Below are positions 20,620 through 32,600 of a DNA stretch of 64,000 nucleotides, piece after piece. Source of the stretch: Hordeum vulgare subsp. vulgare (taxonomy: Eukaryota > Streptophyta > Magnoliopsida > Poales > Poaceae); NCBI RefSeq assembly GCF_904849725.1, contig NC_058520.1, positions 532,632,083-532,696,082 on the forward strand. Reading direction: 5' to 3'. The notes below the pieces were generated by a model. The model was not told the origin of the DNA and did not search any database. It was given only the letters and a program-made list of their open reading frames with translations. How positions within the stretch are numbered: the first letter of the stretch is position 1; each line of letters opens with the position of its first letter. Position numbers and translations under genes: made by a program.

Positions 20620-22508
20620 ACGTGTTCTCACAGACTTTACATTCATGCTTATGCTTTCGCTTTGTTAGCCGGTGTTTACACTTTGCCACTGTATTATCCA
20701 TGCCAGTTTCTTTTTGTTTTCTTGTTTTCTTGTTTTGTGTCCTTTTCAGAAAACCCAAAAATATTTTTCTTTCTTCTTTTGCTTGTTGGGAGTTTTCCCG
20801 TGTAAATAGTTTTCTTTGTCTTTGTGTCAATGTAGAAGATATTGGTTACAATGCTTAGTGGTTCTTACATGCTTACCTATTTAGCTTTCAAAGATCCATA
20901 TTACTTTGTCTTCTCGTTTGTGTTTGCCTGCAGATTCATCTTAGTCCATTGCACTTATTATCGTTTTCATCGTTCGATCGTGCAAATGAAAGGCAACAAT
21001 GATGATATATGATGAAGTGATTGAGACTGAAAAGCTGGTATGAACTCTATCTATTTTGTTTTTGTAAATATGACTAGCTTGTCGACCCAGATTTAGCTTT
21101 GTTGTGAGAGAACCATGTTTGCAATGACAACTTAGAGATCATAGTTTCTGATGCCATGCTTATTTAGTTGAGACCTTATAATGGTTTGTCTTGACTGCCA
21201 ACATAGATTTTGAGATGACTATGATGTAGTATGATAGGATGGTATTCTCCTCTGAATGTTTCAAGTGGCTTGACTTGGCGCATGTTCATGCATGTAGTTG
21301 AAACAAAACCAACATAGCCTCTATGATGTTCGTGTTCATGGTGATTTATATCCTGTTCATGCTTGCATTCAATGTTAGTCAAACTCATTGCATCTTGATG
21401 ACTGTTGTCGCTCTCTAGTTGGTCGCTTCCCAGTCTTTTGCTAGCCTTCACTTGTACTAAGCGGGAATGCTGCTTGTGCATCACCTTCCATAAACCCAAA
21501 AGTTTTTCCATGAGAATCCACCATACCTACCTATTTGTGGTATCTACCTGCCGTTCCAAGTAAATTTGCATGCGCCATTCTCTAAACCTTCAAGAAATAA
21601 ATCTGTTTTGCATGCTCGAACCGCTCATGTGTTGACAGAGGGCTATTGGTATCTTCCATGCTAGGAGTGTTATCCTCGACATGTGTTTATTCACAGTCCT
21701 TCACGAGAAAGGGGTCGGTATTTGGGATGCCCAGTTCCATGCTTAAATCGAAAACATAATTGTAAAACAAGACTCCCCCCGGATTGATGTTGGTATGGAC
21801 GGTACCCGAGGATTCGGCTAGCCGGGGAGTGTGATTGATTGGTGGTGGGGGAGTTAAAACTTTACTTTTCTGTTTGGGAACCGCCTATAGCATGAGTAGC
21901 ATGGAAGATATTGAGAACTCTTGGTCATTGTGTTGACAATGAAAGCATGCCACCCAAAATTATTATCTCTGTTTTCAAAGCTTGAGCTCTGGCACCTCTG
22001 CAAATCAATGCTTCCCTCTCTGAAGGGCCTGTCTATTTATTTTCATGTTGAGTCATCTTCCTCTTATATAAGCACCAATTAGAGAGCACCTCTCTCATTT
22101 TTACGCTTTGCTTTTGATTGATATTGAGTATGACTATGACTGGATCTTCGTTGCTATGAATTACAATGTTTAGTCAGCCCTTGATCTTTGAAAGTGCTCT
22201 GCATTTATGTTTTGCGGTCTTAGAAAGAGCTAGCGAGATACCACCTATTAATATTGCTTCATGTTTATTTTGATTGAAGTGTTGGTATTTGAAACTCATT
22301 ATTATTTGCTCGTTAGCTGATTATGCCATTGATATTAGTTTACCGTGAGACCTTTGTGTCAATTGCTTATGTGGTTAACTTGTGATCTTGCTGAAATTCT
22401 GGCTATGATTTAGACATAGTTGCAACAACAAGATCAAACAGAGTTTGTCAAAGTTTTTCTTTCTCTCTCAGTTTGTCAACTGAGTTGCTTGAGGACAAGC
22501 AAGGTTTT
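20620..22508 (+). other. Non-coding 3' region of element D
   Basis: This 1.9 kb stretch between ORF2 and the terminal polypurine tract has no conserved long ORF, no polymerase motifs and no internal LTR-like sequence that I can see. Near its end it has the sequence TTGAGGACAAGCAAGG before the polypurine tract, which is usual in this group. Confidence 0.6.
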
Positions 22509-22522
22509 AAGCTTGGGGGAGT
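22509..22522 (+). promoter_or_regulatory. Terminal polypurine tract of element D
   Basis: AAGCTTGGGGGAGT directly abuts the TG of the 3' LTR at 22523. It is the expected plus-strand DNA primer site. Confidence 0.8.
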
Positions 22523-23946
22523 TGATACATCTCCAACGTATCTACTTTTCCAAACTCTTTTGCCCTTGTTTTGGACTATAAGTTGCATGATTTGAAGGAA
22601 CTAACATGGACTGACGCTGTTTTCAGCAGAATTGCCTTGGTGTCATTTTTGTGCAGAAATCAAAGTTCTCCAAATGTCTTGAAAATTTACGGGGAGCAGT
22701 TTTGGAAAATATCAAAAATATATGCGCCAAGTTCCACCTCAGGGGGTGGGCCACTGGGCCACAAGCCCTTGCTCCGCCACCACCCCCCTGGTGGCGGTGG
22801 GCAGGCTTGTGGGGCCCACACGCACCTGCCGCCCCCAAATCCAGCTCTATAAGTTGTCTTTCATCCCAGGAAAAAAAAGTTTTCGTCGCGTTTTCGATAC
22901 GGAGGCGCCGCCACCTCCTGTTCTTCGTCTGGAGGGCAGATCTTGAGTCCGCCTTGGGCTCCGGAGAGGGGAAATCGTCGCCATAGTCATCATCAACCTT
23001 CTTCCCTCTCCAATTCCATGAAGCTCTTCGTTGTTCGTGAGTAATCTATTCATAGGCTCGCTGGGCGGTGATGAGTAGGATGAGATCTATCATGTAATCG
23101 AGTTAGTTTTGATGGGGATTGATCCCTAGTATCCACTATGTTCTGAGATTTGATGTTGCTACTACTTTGCCATGCTTAATGCTTGTCACTAGGGCCCGAG
23201 TGCCATGATTTTAGATATGAAATTATTATGTTGTCACCAATATATGTGTGTTTTGGATCCGATCTTGCAAGTTGTAGTTACCTACTATGTGTTATGATCC
23301 GGCAACCCCGGAGTGACAATAACCGGAACCACTCCCGGTGATGATCATAGTTTGAGGAGTTCATGTGTTCACCAAGTGCTAATGCGTTGGTCCGGTTCTT
23401 TATTAAAAGCAGAACCTTAATATCCCGTAGTTTCCTTTTGGATCCCGCTGCCACGGGAGGGATGGACAATAGATGTCATGCAAGTTCTTTTCCCTAAGCA
23501 CGTATGACGACACACCGAATGCATGCCTACATCGCATTGACGAACGGGAGCTAGCCACATATCTCTCTGTGTTATAGCTGTTGCATGATGAATATCATCC
23601 AAACAAATCACCGACCCATTGCCTACGAGTTTGTCCTACTATTGTTGTTACTTGTCTTGCTGTGCTGCTGCTAGTACTGCTAATACTTGAGAGTATACTC
23701 TCACCTCGTGACCGGCGATCTACAAATTGGGTCGAATACTCTACCCTCGAAAACTTCTCCGAACCCACGCGCTGGTGGGCCATCAACAACATTCTTCCAG
23801 TTTCATTGCCGGGGTGTGCTATCAGCATTCTTCTGGTGCCGTTGCAGGAGAAGGTTAGTTGTCAAAAGCATTCGTCTAGCTAACACTAGAGATTGCAGGA
23901 TTAGCACTTTTCTGGAGCCATTGCCAAGGAAGCACAGCTGACGTCA
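22523..23946 (+). mobile_element. 3' LTR of element D (internally deleted)
   Basis: It runs from TGATACATCTCC to ACGTCA, 1,424 bp, and directly abuts the target duplication AGAGG at 23947. Relative to the 5' LTR it lacks about 430 bp that include the minisatellite (junction about 23675). The palindrome is at 22756-22817. Confidence 0.85.
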
Positions 23947-23951
23947 AGAGG

Positions 23952-25442
23952 TTGAGGAAGATCTCCGGCAGCATGACGACGTGGTGTCGATGGAGAGACG
24001 AGGTCTCCCGGCACGGCTTCGCCAAGCACCGTGGGAGAGGGGGGAGAAGAAGAGTAGAGCTGCACCGAGAGAGAGATGGAAATCCGTGTCTCCAATGGTC
24101 AAAACCCCCGCTGTATATAGGGGGAAGGGAGGGTGGCGCCCCCTTTAGGGTTTCCACCTCTAAGGGGTGCGACAACCCTAGATGGGGGGAGGGGCTGGCG
24201 GCGAGGAGGGGAGGAGGGGGTGGCGCACCCCCTTGTGGGCCTTAGGCCCACCTGCACTAGGGTTCCCCTTCCCCCTCTTAGGCGCCATGGGCTGGGAGTG
24301 GGGGTGCACCAGCCCACCCAGGGGCTGGTTCCCTCTCACACTTGGCCCATGTAGCCTCCTGGGGCTGGTGGCCTCTCCTGGTGGGCCTCCGAAACCCTTC
24401 CGGTGGTCCCGTCACTTTGTCGGTGGTGCCCGAAACATTTCCAGTGTCCAAACCCATCCATCCTATATATCAATCTTTACCTCTGGACCATTCCAGAGCT
24501 CCTTGTGACGTCTGGGATCTCATCCGGGACTCCGAACTACCTTCGGTAACCTCGTACAACAATTCCCTATAACCCTAGCGTCATCGAACCTTAAGTGTGT
24601 AGACCCTACGGGTTTGGGAGGCATGCAGACATGATCGAGACACCTCTCCGGCCAATAACCATCAGTGGGGTCTGGATACCCATGGTGGCTCCCACATGTT
24701 CCACGATGATCTCATCGGATGAACCACGATGTCAAGGATTCAATCAATCCCGTATACAATTCCCTTTGTGTGTCGGTATAGAACTTGCTCGAGATTCGAT
24801 CGTCGGTATACCTATACTTTGTTCAATCTCATTACCGGTAAGTCTCTTTACTCGTTCCGTAGCACATCATCCCGTGACTAACTACTTAGTCACACCGAGC
24901 TCATTATGATGATGTTCTACCGAGTGGGCCCAGAGATACCTCTCCGTCACACGGAGTGACAAATCCCGATCTTGATTCGTACCAACCCAACACACACTTT
25001 CGGAGATACCCGTAGTGCACCTTTATAGTCACCCAGTTACGTTGTGACGTTTGATACACCCAAAGCACTCCTATGATATCCGGGAGTTGCACAATCTCAC
25101 GGTCGAAGGAAAGGACACTTGACATTAGAAAAGCTTTAGCATACGAACAACACGATCTAGTGCTATGCTTAGGATTGGGTCTTGTCCATCACATCATTCT
25201 CTTAATGATGTGATCCCGTTATCAATGACATCCAATGTCCATGATCAGGAAACCATGATCATCTACTGATCAACGAGCTAGACAATTAGAGGCTTGCTAG
25301 GGACACATTGTGATCTATTTATTCACACATGTATTACTGTTTCCTGTTAATACAATTATAGCATGAACAATAGACGATTATAATGAACAAGGAAATATGA
25401 TAATAACCATTTTATTATTGCCTCGAGGGCATATTTCCAACA
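23952..25442 (-). mobile_element. 5' LTR of Copia element B, outer (U3) part
   Basis: On the minus strand it starts TGTTGGAAATATGCCC at 25442 and runs left to the point of insertion of D. A TATA-like CTATATACAG (minus strand, about 24111-24121) marks the core promoter. It is clearly the same LTR family as 56257-58021. Confidence 0.85.
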
Positions 25443-25547
25443 AAAGTTTCATCGTGTTTGGACTCCGTCGGGTATTGATTTTCTACAAAAATCAAAAACA
25501 CCCAAAAAACATGAACTAACACTAGGAATTGGATTAATAGGTTAGTC

Positions 25548-25604
<57 letters not shown>

Positions 25605-25690
25605 GCATATTATGGCATATAAAGTATCCAAGATTGATAATATAATAGCATGGAACAATAAAAAATTATCGATACTACGGAGACATATCA
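25443..25690 (-). mobile_element. Fragment of an older Gypsy LTR (element E)
   Basis: On the minus strand it starts TGATATGTCTCCGTAG at 25690 and resembles the first 250 bp of the LTRs of A and H (TTTTTATTGTTCCATGCTATTAT; TTAGTCCCA region). Copia element B is inserted at its left edge (25442). The remainder of E would lie outside the window. Confidence 0.7.
25551..25600. repeat. (AT)25 microsatellite
   Basis: Twenty-five uninterrupted AT dinucleotides sit inside the LTR fragment E. The matching place in the other LTRs has no such array. It is likely polymorphic. Confidence 0.95.
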
Positions 25691-26837
25691 GTGGGTGATT
25701 ATCAGTTTATTCGTGTGATTCCACTTCCATTTTATGATATTTGTTCCACAAACTAATATTTGATCCAAAAAGCCATATCTAAGGAAAACGACAAAATGGT
25801 GTGCACGAACACGGTAAAATCCCACAAGGCCAACATAGTAGGCACAAAAATACTAGCAAACTAATCACATAATTTGGACTTATCAATCGGGTCACTGATT
25901 TCTTCCTCGTTGGCTCGGGCGGCGGTCTTGCCAATGAAAAGGTTCCACTTCGGTTGCCCATTCAACTTCAACCAACATTGCATGAAGGTGAATAACTTCT
26001 TCTCCAACTTATTTTATAACACACAAGCACGAGTAGGCTACAAAGTGAAACTATGTCGACAATGGATATCTGAAGCGAGCAACAAAACAAAACATGTCCG
26101 ACTAGTGATCAACAAAACAATAGACGTCCAACTAGTGATCAACTTACTTGCTCAGTGATTTGTGCATCGCTAGGCCACCGTGCGATGAGATGCTGCAAGT
26201 GCTCGGAATACTTGAACACAAGCTCTTGGATGATGTACCATCAATGGTTGAGGGACTTCTATTCACAGTTGCGGATTAGTGCATCGGAGTAGGGCGCAAA
26301 ATTCTTGTGTTCATGGAAACATATGTGAAAGTTCCTCCAAAAGGTTGTGCCCTTTTGCTCTGTGTCATGGAACAGATCAGTGCTAGTGGTCAACCATGCA
26401 TTGCGCAAGAACTCGTCCTTCCGCATGTTGAAGCTTTCTCCTCTACCCTTCTTCTTTGGATCGCCGACTGTATCATCCGAATCATCATCGTCAACGTCCT
26501 CCTCCACCTTCCCCTCCGACTTTTGCTCTCCATCGGCCCAATGGTGTTGTTGTTATTGTGTGCCATCGCCGGTTTGGGTGTAGGATTGCTACGTGGCCAT
26601 GTGGGTGTGGAACGGCTCCTTGTTGTAGTAGTCAGACTGGGTGAGATCCGAGTCTTCCACCTACCCGTCCTCATGGACCCCTCCTCCTCCATCGCCTCCG
26701 TCGTGGATGATGTAAAGCATCTCCCTGTCCGCGTGGTTTGTCGGCTCCCCCACTCTAGGCATTGCAGCAAACAACATGGGGGCAAACATCTGCTTCCCGC
26801 CCGCAGTCTGCGCCCGAACAAGCTACATCGAAGAATA
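25691..26837 (-). pseudogene. Relic of a PIF/Harbinger-associated Myb/SANT-like ORF
   Basis: Minus-strand reading gives, in broken frames, an acidic Asp-rich stretch (EEDVDDDDSDD), a nuclear-localisation-like DPKKKGRGESF and then KDEFLRNAWLTTSTDLFHD with FWRNFHICFHEHKNF (26259-26507). Further left comes QCWLKLNGQPKWNLF (about 25930-25985). This order resembles the Myb/SANT-like ORF1 of plant PIF/Harbinger transposons, often misnamed glutathione S-transferase T3-like. Family members normally bind DNA and help the transposase. Several stops and probably an intron interrupt it, and a solo LTR cuts it at 26838. No DDE transposase ORF was found nearby. The call rests on motif resemblance only. Confidence 0.5.
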
Positions 26838-28641
26838 TGTTTGGGAACGTCGCATGGGAAACAAAATTTTTCCTACACGCACGAAGACCTATAATGGTGA
26901 TGTCCATCTACAAGGGGAATTTCATATCTATGTACCCTTGTAGATCGCACAACAGAAGCGTTAATAAACGCGGTTGATGTAGTGGAACGTCCTCACGTCC
27001 CTCGATCCCCGCCGTGAACCGTCCCACGATCCACTCTGATCTAGTGTCGAACGGACGACACCTCCGCGTTCAGCACACGTACAGTTCGACGATGATCTCG
27101 GCCTTCTTGATCCAGCAAGAGAGACGGAGAGGTAGATGAGTTCTCCGGCAGTGTGACGACGCTCCAGAGGTTGGTGGTGATCTAATCTCAGCAGGGCTCC
27201 GCCCGAGCTCCGCAGAAACGCGATCTAGAGGAAAAACCGTGGAGGTATGTGGTCGGGCTGCCGTGGAAAAGTTGTCTCAAATCAGCCCTAAAACCTCCGT
27301 ATATATAGGTGGGAGGGGAGGGGCCTTGCCTTGGGGCTCAAGAAGCCCCAAGGGGTTCGGCTGAAGGGGGGAGGAGGATTCCTCCTCCAATCCTAGTCCA
27401 AATAGGATTGGAAGGTGGAGTCCTTCCCTTCCTTCCCACTTCCCCTTTTTTTTCTTTGATTTCTTTTATTCCTGCGACGGGCCTTCTTGGGCTTGCCCAC
27501 CAGCCCACTAAGGGCTGGTGCGGCACCCCTAAGGCGTATGGGCTTCCCCGTGGTGGGCTGCCCCCCCGGTGAACCTCCGGAACCCATTCGTCATTCCCGG
27601 TACATTCCGGGTAATTCCGAAAACCTTCCAGTAATCAAATGAGGTCATCCTATATATCAATCTTCGTCTCTGGACCATTCCGGAAACCCTCGTGACATCC
27701 GTCATCTCATCCGGGACTCTGAATAACATTCGGTAACAAACCATGTAACTCAAATATGCATAAAACAACGTTGAACCTTAAGTGTGCAGACCCTGCGGGT
27801 TCGAGAACTATGTAGACATGACCCGAGGGACTCCTCGGTCAATATCCAATAGAGGGACCTAGATGACCATATTGGATCCTACATATTCTACGAAGATCTT
27901 ATCGTTTGAACCTCAGTGCCAAGGATTCATATAATCCCGTATGTCATTCCCTTTGTCCTTCGATATGTTACTTGCCCGAGATTCGATCGTCACCATCCGC
28001 ATACCTATTTCAATCTCGTTTACCGGCAAGTCTCTTTACTCATTCCGTAATACAAGATCCCATGACTTACACTAAATCACATTGCTTGCAAGGCTTCTGT
28101 GTGATGTTGTATTACCGAGTGGGCCCCGAGATACCTCTCCGTCACACGTAGTGACAAATCCCAGTCTCGATCCATACTAACTCAACGAACACCTTCGGAG
28201 ATACCTGTAGAGCATCTTTATAGTCACCCAGTTACGTTGCTACGTTTGATACACACAAAGCATTCCTCCGGTGTCAGTGAGTTATATGATCTCATGGTCA
28301 TAGGAAGAAATACTTGACACGCAGAAAACAGTAGCAACAAAATGACACGATCAACATGCTACGTCTATTAGTATGGGTCTAGTCCATCACATGATTCTCC
28401 CAACGATGTGATCCAGTTATCAAGCAACAACACCTTGTACATAGTCAGAAGACCCTGACTATCCTCGATCAACTAGCTAGCCAACTAGAGGCTTGCTAGG
28501 GACAGTGTTTTGTCTATGTATCCACACATGTATCTAAGTCTTCATTCAATACAATTATAGCATGGATAATAAACGATTATCTTGATACAAGAATTATAAT
28601 AATAACTTATTTATCATTACCTCTAGGGCATAATTCCAACA
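26838..28641 (-). mobile_element. Solo LTR, Copia BARE-1/Maximus type
   Basis: On the minus strand it runs from TGTTGGAATTATGCC (28641) to the inverted TGTTTGGGAACG (26838), 1,804 bp, with perfect target duplication GAATA (26833-26837 and 28642-28646). Neither a primer site nor a polypurine tract adjoins it. It is homologous to the full LTR at 34926-36748, but the divergence is uneven along its length. A TATA-like TATATATAGG on the plus strand reads as CCTATATATA on the minus strand (about 27298-27308). Confidence 0.88.
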
Positions 28642-29616
28642 GAATACTCGAAGAAGTGCAGTGTCGCGCTAACGTCGATGATGTAGGGCACCGTACCTAT
28701 GGGGGTTTCGAGCTGCTTGGTGGCGTAGTAGTACGAAGGCTTGTAATGCTCAGGTCACGACGCCACTATCTGTACTATGGGTGCGTCCGTCTAGCGGCGT
28801 CCGCCACGATCGTCTCGTTCGCCATGACCTTCATGTCCATCGCCATCACCAGGCCCACAGGCGGCCAATTACTTCTCGAGCTTCTCCTCCTTTGCGGCCT
28901 GAGCTTTGACGCGGCGATACTGCCGCTTAGCCGAGCTGATCTTTCGGACAAGCGTGATGCTTGGATTCTCCGTCACCTCCATCGACACTATCTCCGACAC
29001 GTTCTCCGATGGTTTCATGTGTCGACAACAGAAGGAAGGAGAGGGTGGGACAAAAGAGCAGGAATTAGACGGAGAGCAACGGGAAATGAAAGAAGAAAGT
29101 GCGGGATGGCGCGTAAACAATGCGGGGTGCTACAGAAGTGTGGGCTCTGTCTTCCTTTTGGGTGGATGAGTGATATATAGCGACGTTACGCAGGTCCGGA
29201 CTCTTGTAAAGCCCCCATCAATGTTTGTCTTCGGTTTGCGAAAAATTATGTCCGAATCATGCCATAGACTGATATATAACCGCGTTGAATGGGTTTCCTG
29301 GTCTGGGAAACACGATTCAGACGGTTACGGGCTGTTTGCGGGTCAATGTTGGAAATGCTCTAAGAATATAAGGGCAACTCCAACGAGGCGACCAAACAGA
29401 CGCGCGCTTTGTCCATTTTTTGTCCGTTTGGGTTGTCCGTCGGTCTGTCCGTGTCTTTTTTTTTTAAATGGATCGGCACATGCGCCCAACGGGAAGCAAG
29501 TGGAGAGCATCATTGTAGTATTATAATAATAGGAGAGAGGTGGGTGGGAGTGGGCCAGCGAAGTAGGCATAGGTGGGTGGGTGGCTGTGTGACAAGCAGG
29601 CCAGACCGGCCACATG
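28642..29616 (-). repeat. Duplicated flank, copy 1
   Basis: About 975 bp match 36749-37722 with roughly 36 substitutions by hand (3.7 percent). It begins right after the solo LTR and ends abruptly inside a MITE, where it joins the last 22 bp of a Copia LTR. On the minus strand broken coding-like stretches continue the ORF relic of 25691-26837 (for example KRQYRRVKAQAAKEEKLEK, and a short frame ending FFEYSSM at the LTR junction). Confidence 0.85.
29372..29616. mobile_element. Truncated Tourist-like MITE (copy 1)
   Basis: The left 245 bp of the MITE found intact at 37479-37922, preceded by TAA. The right part, with the second terminal inverted repeat, is missing because the duplication breakpoint lies here. 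Confidence 0.7.
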
Positions 29617-29691
29617 CCTCTAGGGCATAATTCCAACAGTCTCCCACTTGCACTAGAGTCAATAATCTAGCCCTCACATCACCATGCGAAA

Positions 29692-32600
29692 TTACATTGT
29701 AATAAATCTAACACCCATACAGTTCTGGTGTTGATCATGCTTTGCCCGTGGAAGAGGTTTAGTCAGCGGGTCTGCTACATTCAGATCCGTGTGCACTTTG
29801 CATATATTTACGTCCTCCCCTTCGACGTAGTCGCGGAAGAGGTTGAAGCGTCGTTTGATGTGTGTGGTCTTCTTGTGAAACCGTGGTTCCTTTGCTAAGG
29901 CAATGGCACCCGTGTTGTCACAAAACAGGGTTATTGGATTCAGTGCGCTTGGCACCACTCCAAGATCCGTCATGAACTGCTTCATCCAGACACCCTGCTT
30001 AGCCGCCTCCGAGGCACCCATGTACTCCGCTTCACATGTAGAATTAGCTACGACGCTTTGCTTGGAATTGCACCAGCTTACCGCACCCCCATTAAGAATA
30101 AATACGTATCCGATCTGCGACTTAGAGTCGTCCGGATCTGTGTCAAACCTTGCATCGACGTAACCTTTTACGGCGAGCCCTTCGTCACCTCCATACACGA
30201 GAAACATCTCCTTAGTCCTTTTCAGGTACTTTAGGATATCCTTGACCGCCGTCCAGTGATCTACTCCTGGATTACTCTGGAACCTGCCTGCCATACTTAT
30301 GGCAAGGCTAACGTCCGGTCTAGTGCATAACATTGCATACATGATAGAATCTATGGCTGAAGCATAGGGGACGGTGCTCATATGCTCTCTATCTTTATCA
30401 GTTGCTGGGCATTGAGTCTTACTCAATCTCGTACCTTGTAAAACTGGCAAGAACTCCTTCTTGGACTGTTCCATTTTGAACCTCTTCAAAACTTTATCAA
30501 GGTATGTACTTTGTGAAAGTCCTATCACGCGTTTTGATCTATCCCTATAGATCTTAATGCCTAGAATGTAAGTAGCTTCTCCTAGGTCCTTCATAGAGAA
30601 ACTTTTATTCAAGTGATCCTTTATGCTCTCCAAAAACTCCAACTTGTTTCCAATCAGCAATATGTCATCCACATATAATATTAGAAATGCCACAGAGCTC
30701 CCACTCACTTTCTTGTAAATACAGGATTCTCCAACCACTTGTATAAACCCAAATGCTTTGATCACCTCATCAAAGCGTTTATTCCAACTCCGAGATGCTT
30801 GCACCAGTCCATAAATGGATCGCTGGAGCTTGCACACTTTGTTAGCATTTTTAGGATCGACAAAACCTTCGGGTTGCATCATATACAACTCTTCCTTAAG
30901 GAAACCGTTAAGGAACACCATTTTGACATCCATCTGCCAGATTTCATAATCAAAAAATGCAGCTATTGCTAACATGATTCTAATGGACTTAAGCATCGCT
31001 ACGGGTGAGAATGTCTCATCGTAGTCAACTCCTTAAACTTGTGAAAAACCCTTTGCCACAAGTCGAGCTTTATAAACGGTCACATTACCGTCAGCGTCAG
31101 TCTTCTTCTTAAAGATCCATTTGTTCTGAATAGCCTTGCGGCCCTCAGGTAGTACTTCCAAAGTCCACACTTTGTTTTCATACATGGATCCTATCTCGGA
31201 CTTCATGGCCTCCAGCCATTTGTTGGAATCCGGGTCCACCATTGCTTCTTCATAATTCGCAGGCTCATTGTTGTCTAACAACATAATTGATAAGATGGGA
31301 TTACCGTACCACTCTGGAGTGGTACGCGGTGTCTTCGACCTACGAGGTCCGACAGGAACTTGATCTGGAGTTTCATGATCATCATCATGAACTTCCTCCT
31401 CAACCGGCATCGCAACGACAGGGGTTTCCCCTTGCCCTGCGCCACCATCCAGAGGGATGAGAGGTTCGACAACCTCATCAAGTTCTATCTTCCTCCCACT
31501 CAATTCTCTCAAGAGAAACTCCTTCTCAAGAAAAGATCCGTTCTTAGCAACGAACATTTTGCCCTCGGATTTGATATAGAAGGTATACCCAACTGTCTCT
31601 TTTGTAACCTATGAAGATGCACTTTTCAGCTTTGGGTTCCAGCTTTTCAGGCTGAAGCTTTTTGACATAAGCATCACATCCCCAAACTTTAAGAAACGAC
31701 AACTTTGGTCTTTTGCCATACCATAGTTCGTATGGTGTCGTCTCAACGGATTTTGATGATGCCCTATTTAAAGTGAATGCGGCTGTTTCTAATGCATAAC
31801 TCCAAAACGATAACGGCAAATCGGTAAGAGACATCACAGATCGCACCATCTCTAATAAAGTACGATTACGATGTTCGGATACACCATTACGCTATGGTGT
31901 TCCAGGCGGTGTCAACTGTGAAACAATTCCACATTGTCCTAAGTGAGCACCAAACTCGAAACTCAGATATTCACCCCCACGATCAGACCGCGGGAACTTG
32001 ATCTTCTTGTTACGATGATTTTCAACTTCACTCTGAAATTGCTTGAACTTTTCAAATGTTTCAAACTTGTGCTTCATCAAGTAGACATAACCATATCTAC
32101 TCAAATCATCAGTGAAGGTGAGAAAATAACGATATCCGCCGCGTGCCTCCACGCTCATCGGACCACACACATCGGTATGTATGATTTCCAACAAGTCACT
32201 TGCACGCTCCATTGTTCCGGAGAACGGAGTTTTAGTCATCTTGCCCATGAGGCATGGTTCGCACGTGTCAAGTGAATCAAAGTCAAGTGACTCCAAAAGT
32301 CCATCGGAATGGAGTTTCTTCATGCGCTTTACACCAATATGACCTAAACGGCGGTGCCATAAAAACATGGCGCTATCATTGTTAACTCTAACTCTTTTGG
32401 TCTCAATGTTATGTATATGTGTATTATCACTATCAAGATTCAATATGAACAATCCTCTCACATTGGGTGCATGGCCATAAAAGATATTACTCATAGAAAT
32501 AGAACAACCATTATTCTCTGACTTAAACGAGTAACCGTCTCGCAATAAACAAGATCCAGATATAATGTTCATGCTTAACGCATGCACTAAATAACAATTA

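Larger units (their letters stand above)
13982..23946 (+). mobile_element. Gypsy element D (Athila-like, non-autonomous), both ends present
   Basis: This is a full insertion of 9,965 bp with target duplication AGAGG (13977-13981 and 23947-23951). It has a 5' LTR (13982-15842), an Asp-tRNA primer site (15849-15866), a gag-protease frame (15917-18772), an internal LTR-promoter-like segment (about 18950-19328), a second ORF (19562-20584), a 1.9 kb non-coding tail, a polypurine tract (22509-22522) and a 3' LTR (22523-23946). There is no reverse transcriptase, RNase H or integrase. By hand, the LTRs differ at roughly 5 percent over the first 600 bp, which at the usual grass LTR rate of 1.3e-8 per site per year suggests about 2 million years. 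Confidence 0.88.
10986..25442 (-). mobile_element. Copia element B (Angela/WIS/BARE-1 type), split by D, 3' part outside window
   Basis: Minus-strand Copia element with its 5' LTR at the right (13708-13981 plus 23952-25442), a primer site next to 13707, and a gag-pol reading frame from 13628 leftwards. The frame is cut at 10985, where Gypsy element A is inserted. The protein is about 90 percent identical by eye to that of element C (59292-61763). It sits inside an older Gypsy LTR (25443-25690). The leader between primer site and gag is only about 80 bp, against 1,270 bp in C, so a large leader deletion is present. Confidence 0.85.

Noticed and set aside
26307..26894. Plus-strand ORF of 195 codons
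   Set aside because: The opposite strand carries recognisable Myb/SANT-like motifs. The plus-strand ORF has no known domain and runs into the Copia LTR.
28656..29180. Plus-strand ORF of 174 codons, repeated at 36718-37224
   Set aside because: Its repetition comes from the duplicated flank. Differences between copies do not favour silent sites by eye, and minus-strand coding-like frames fit better.
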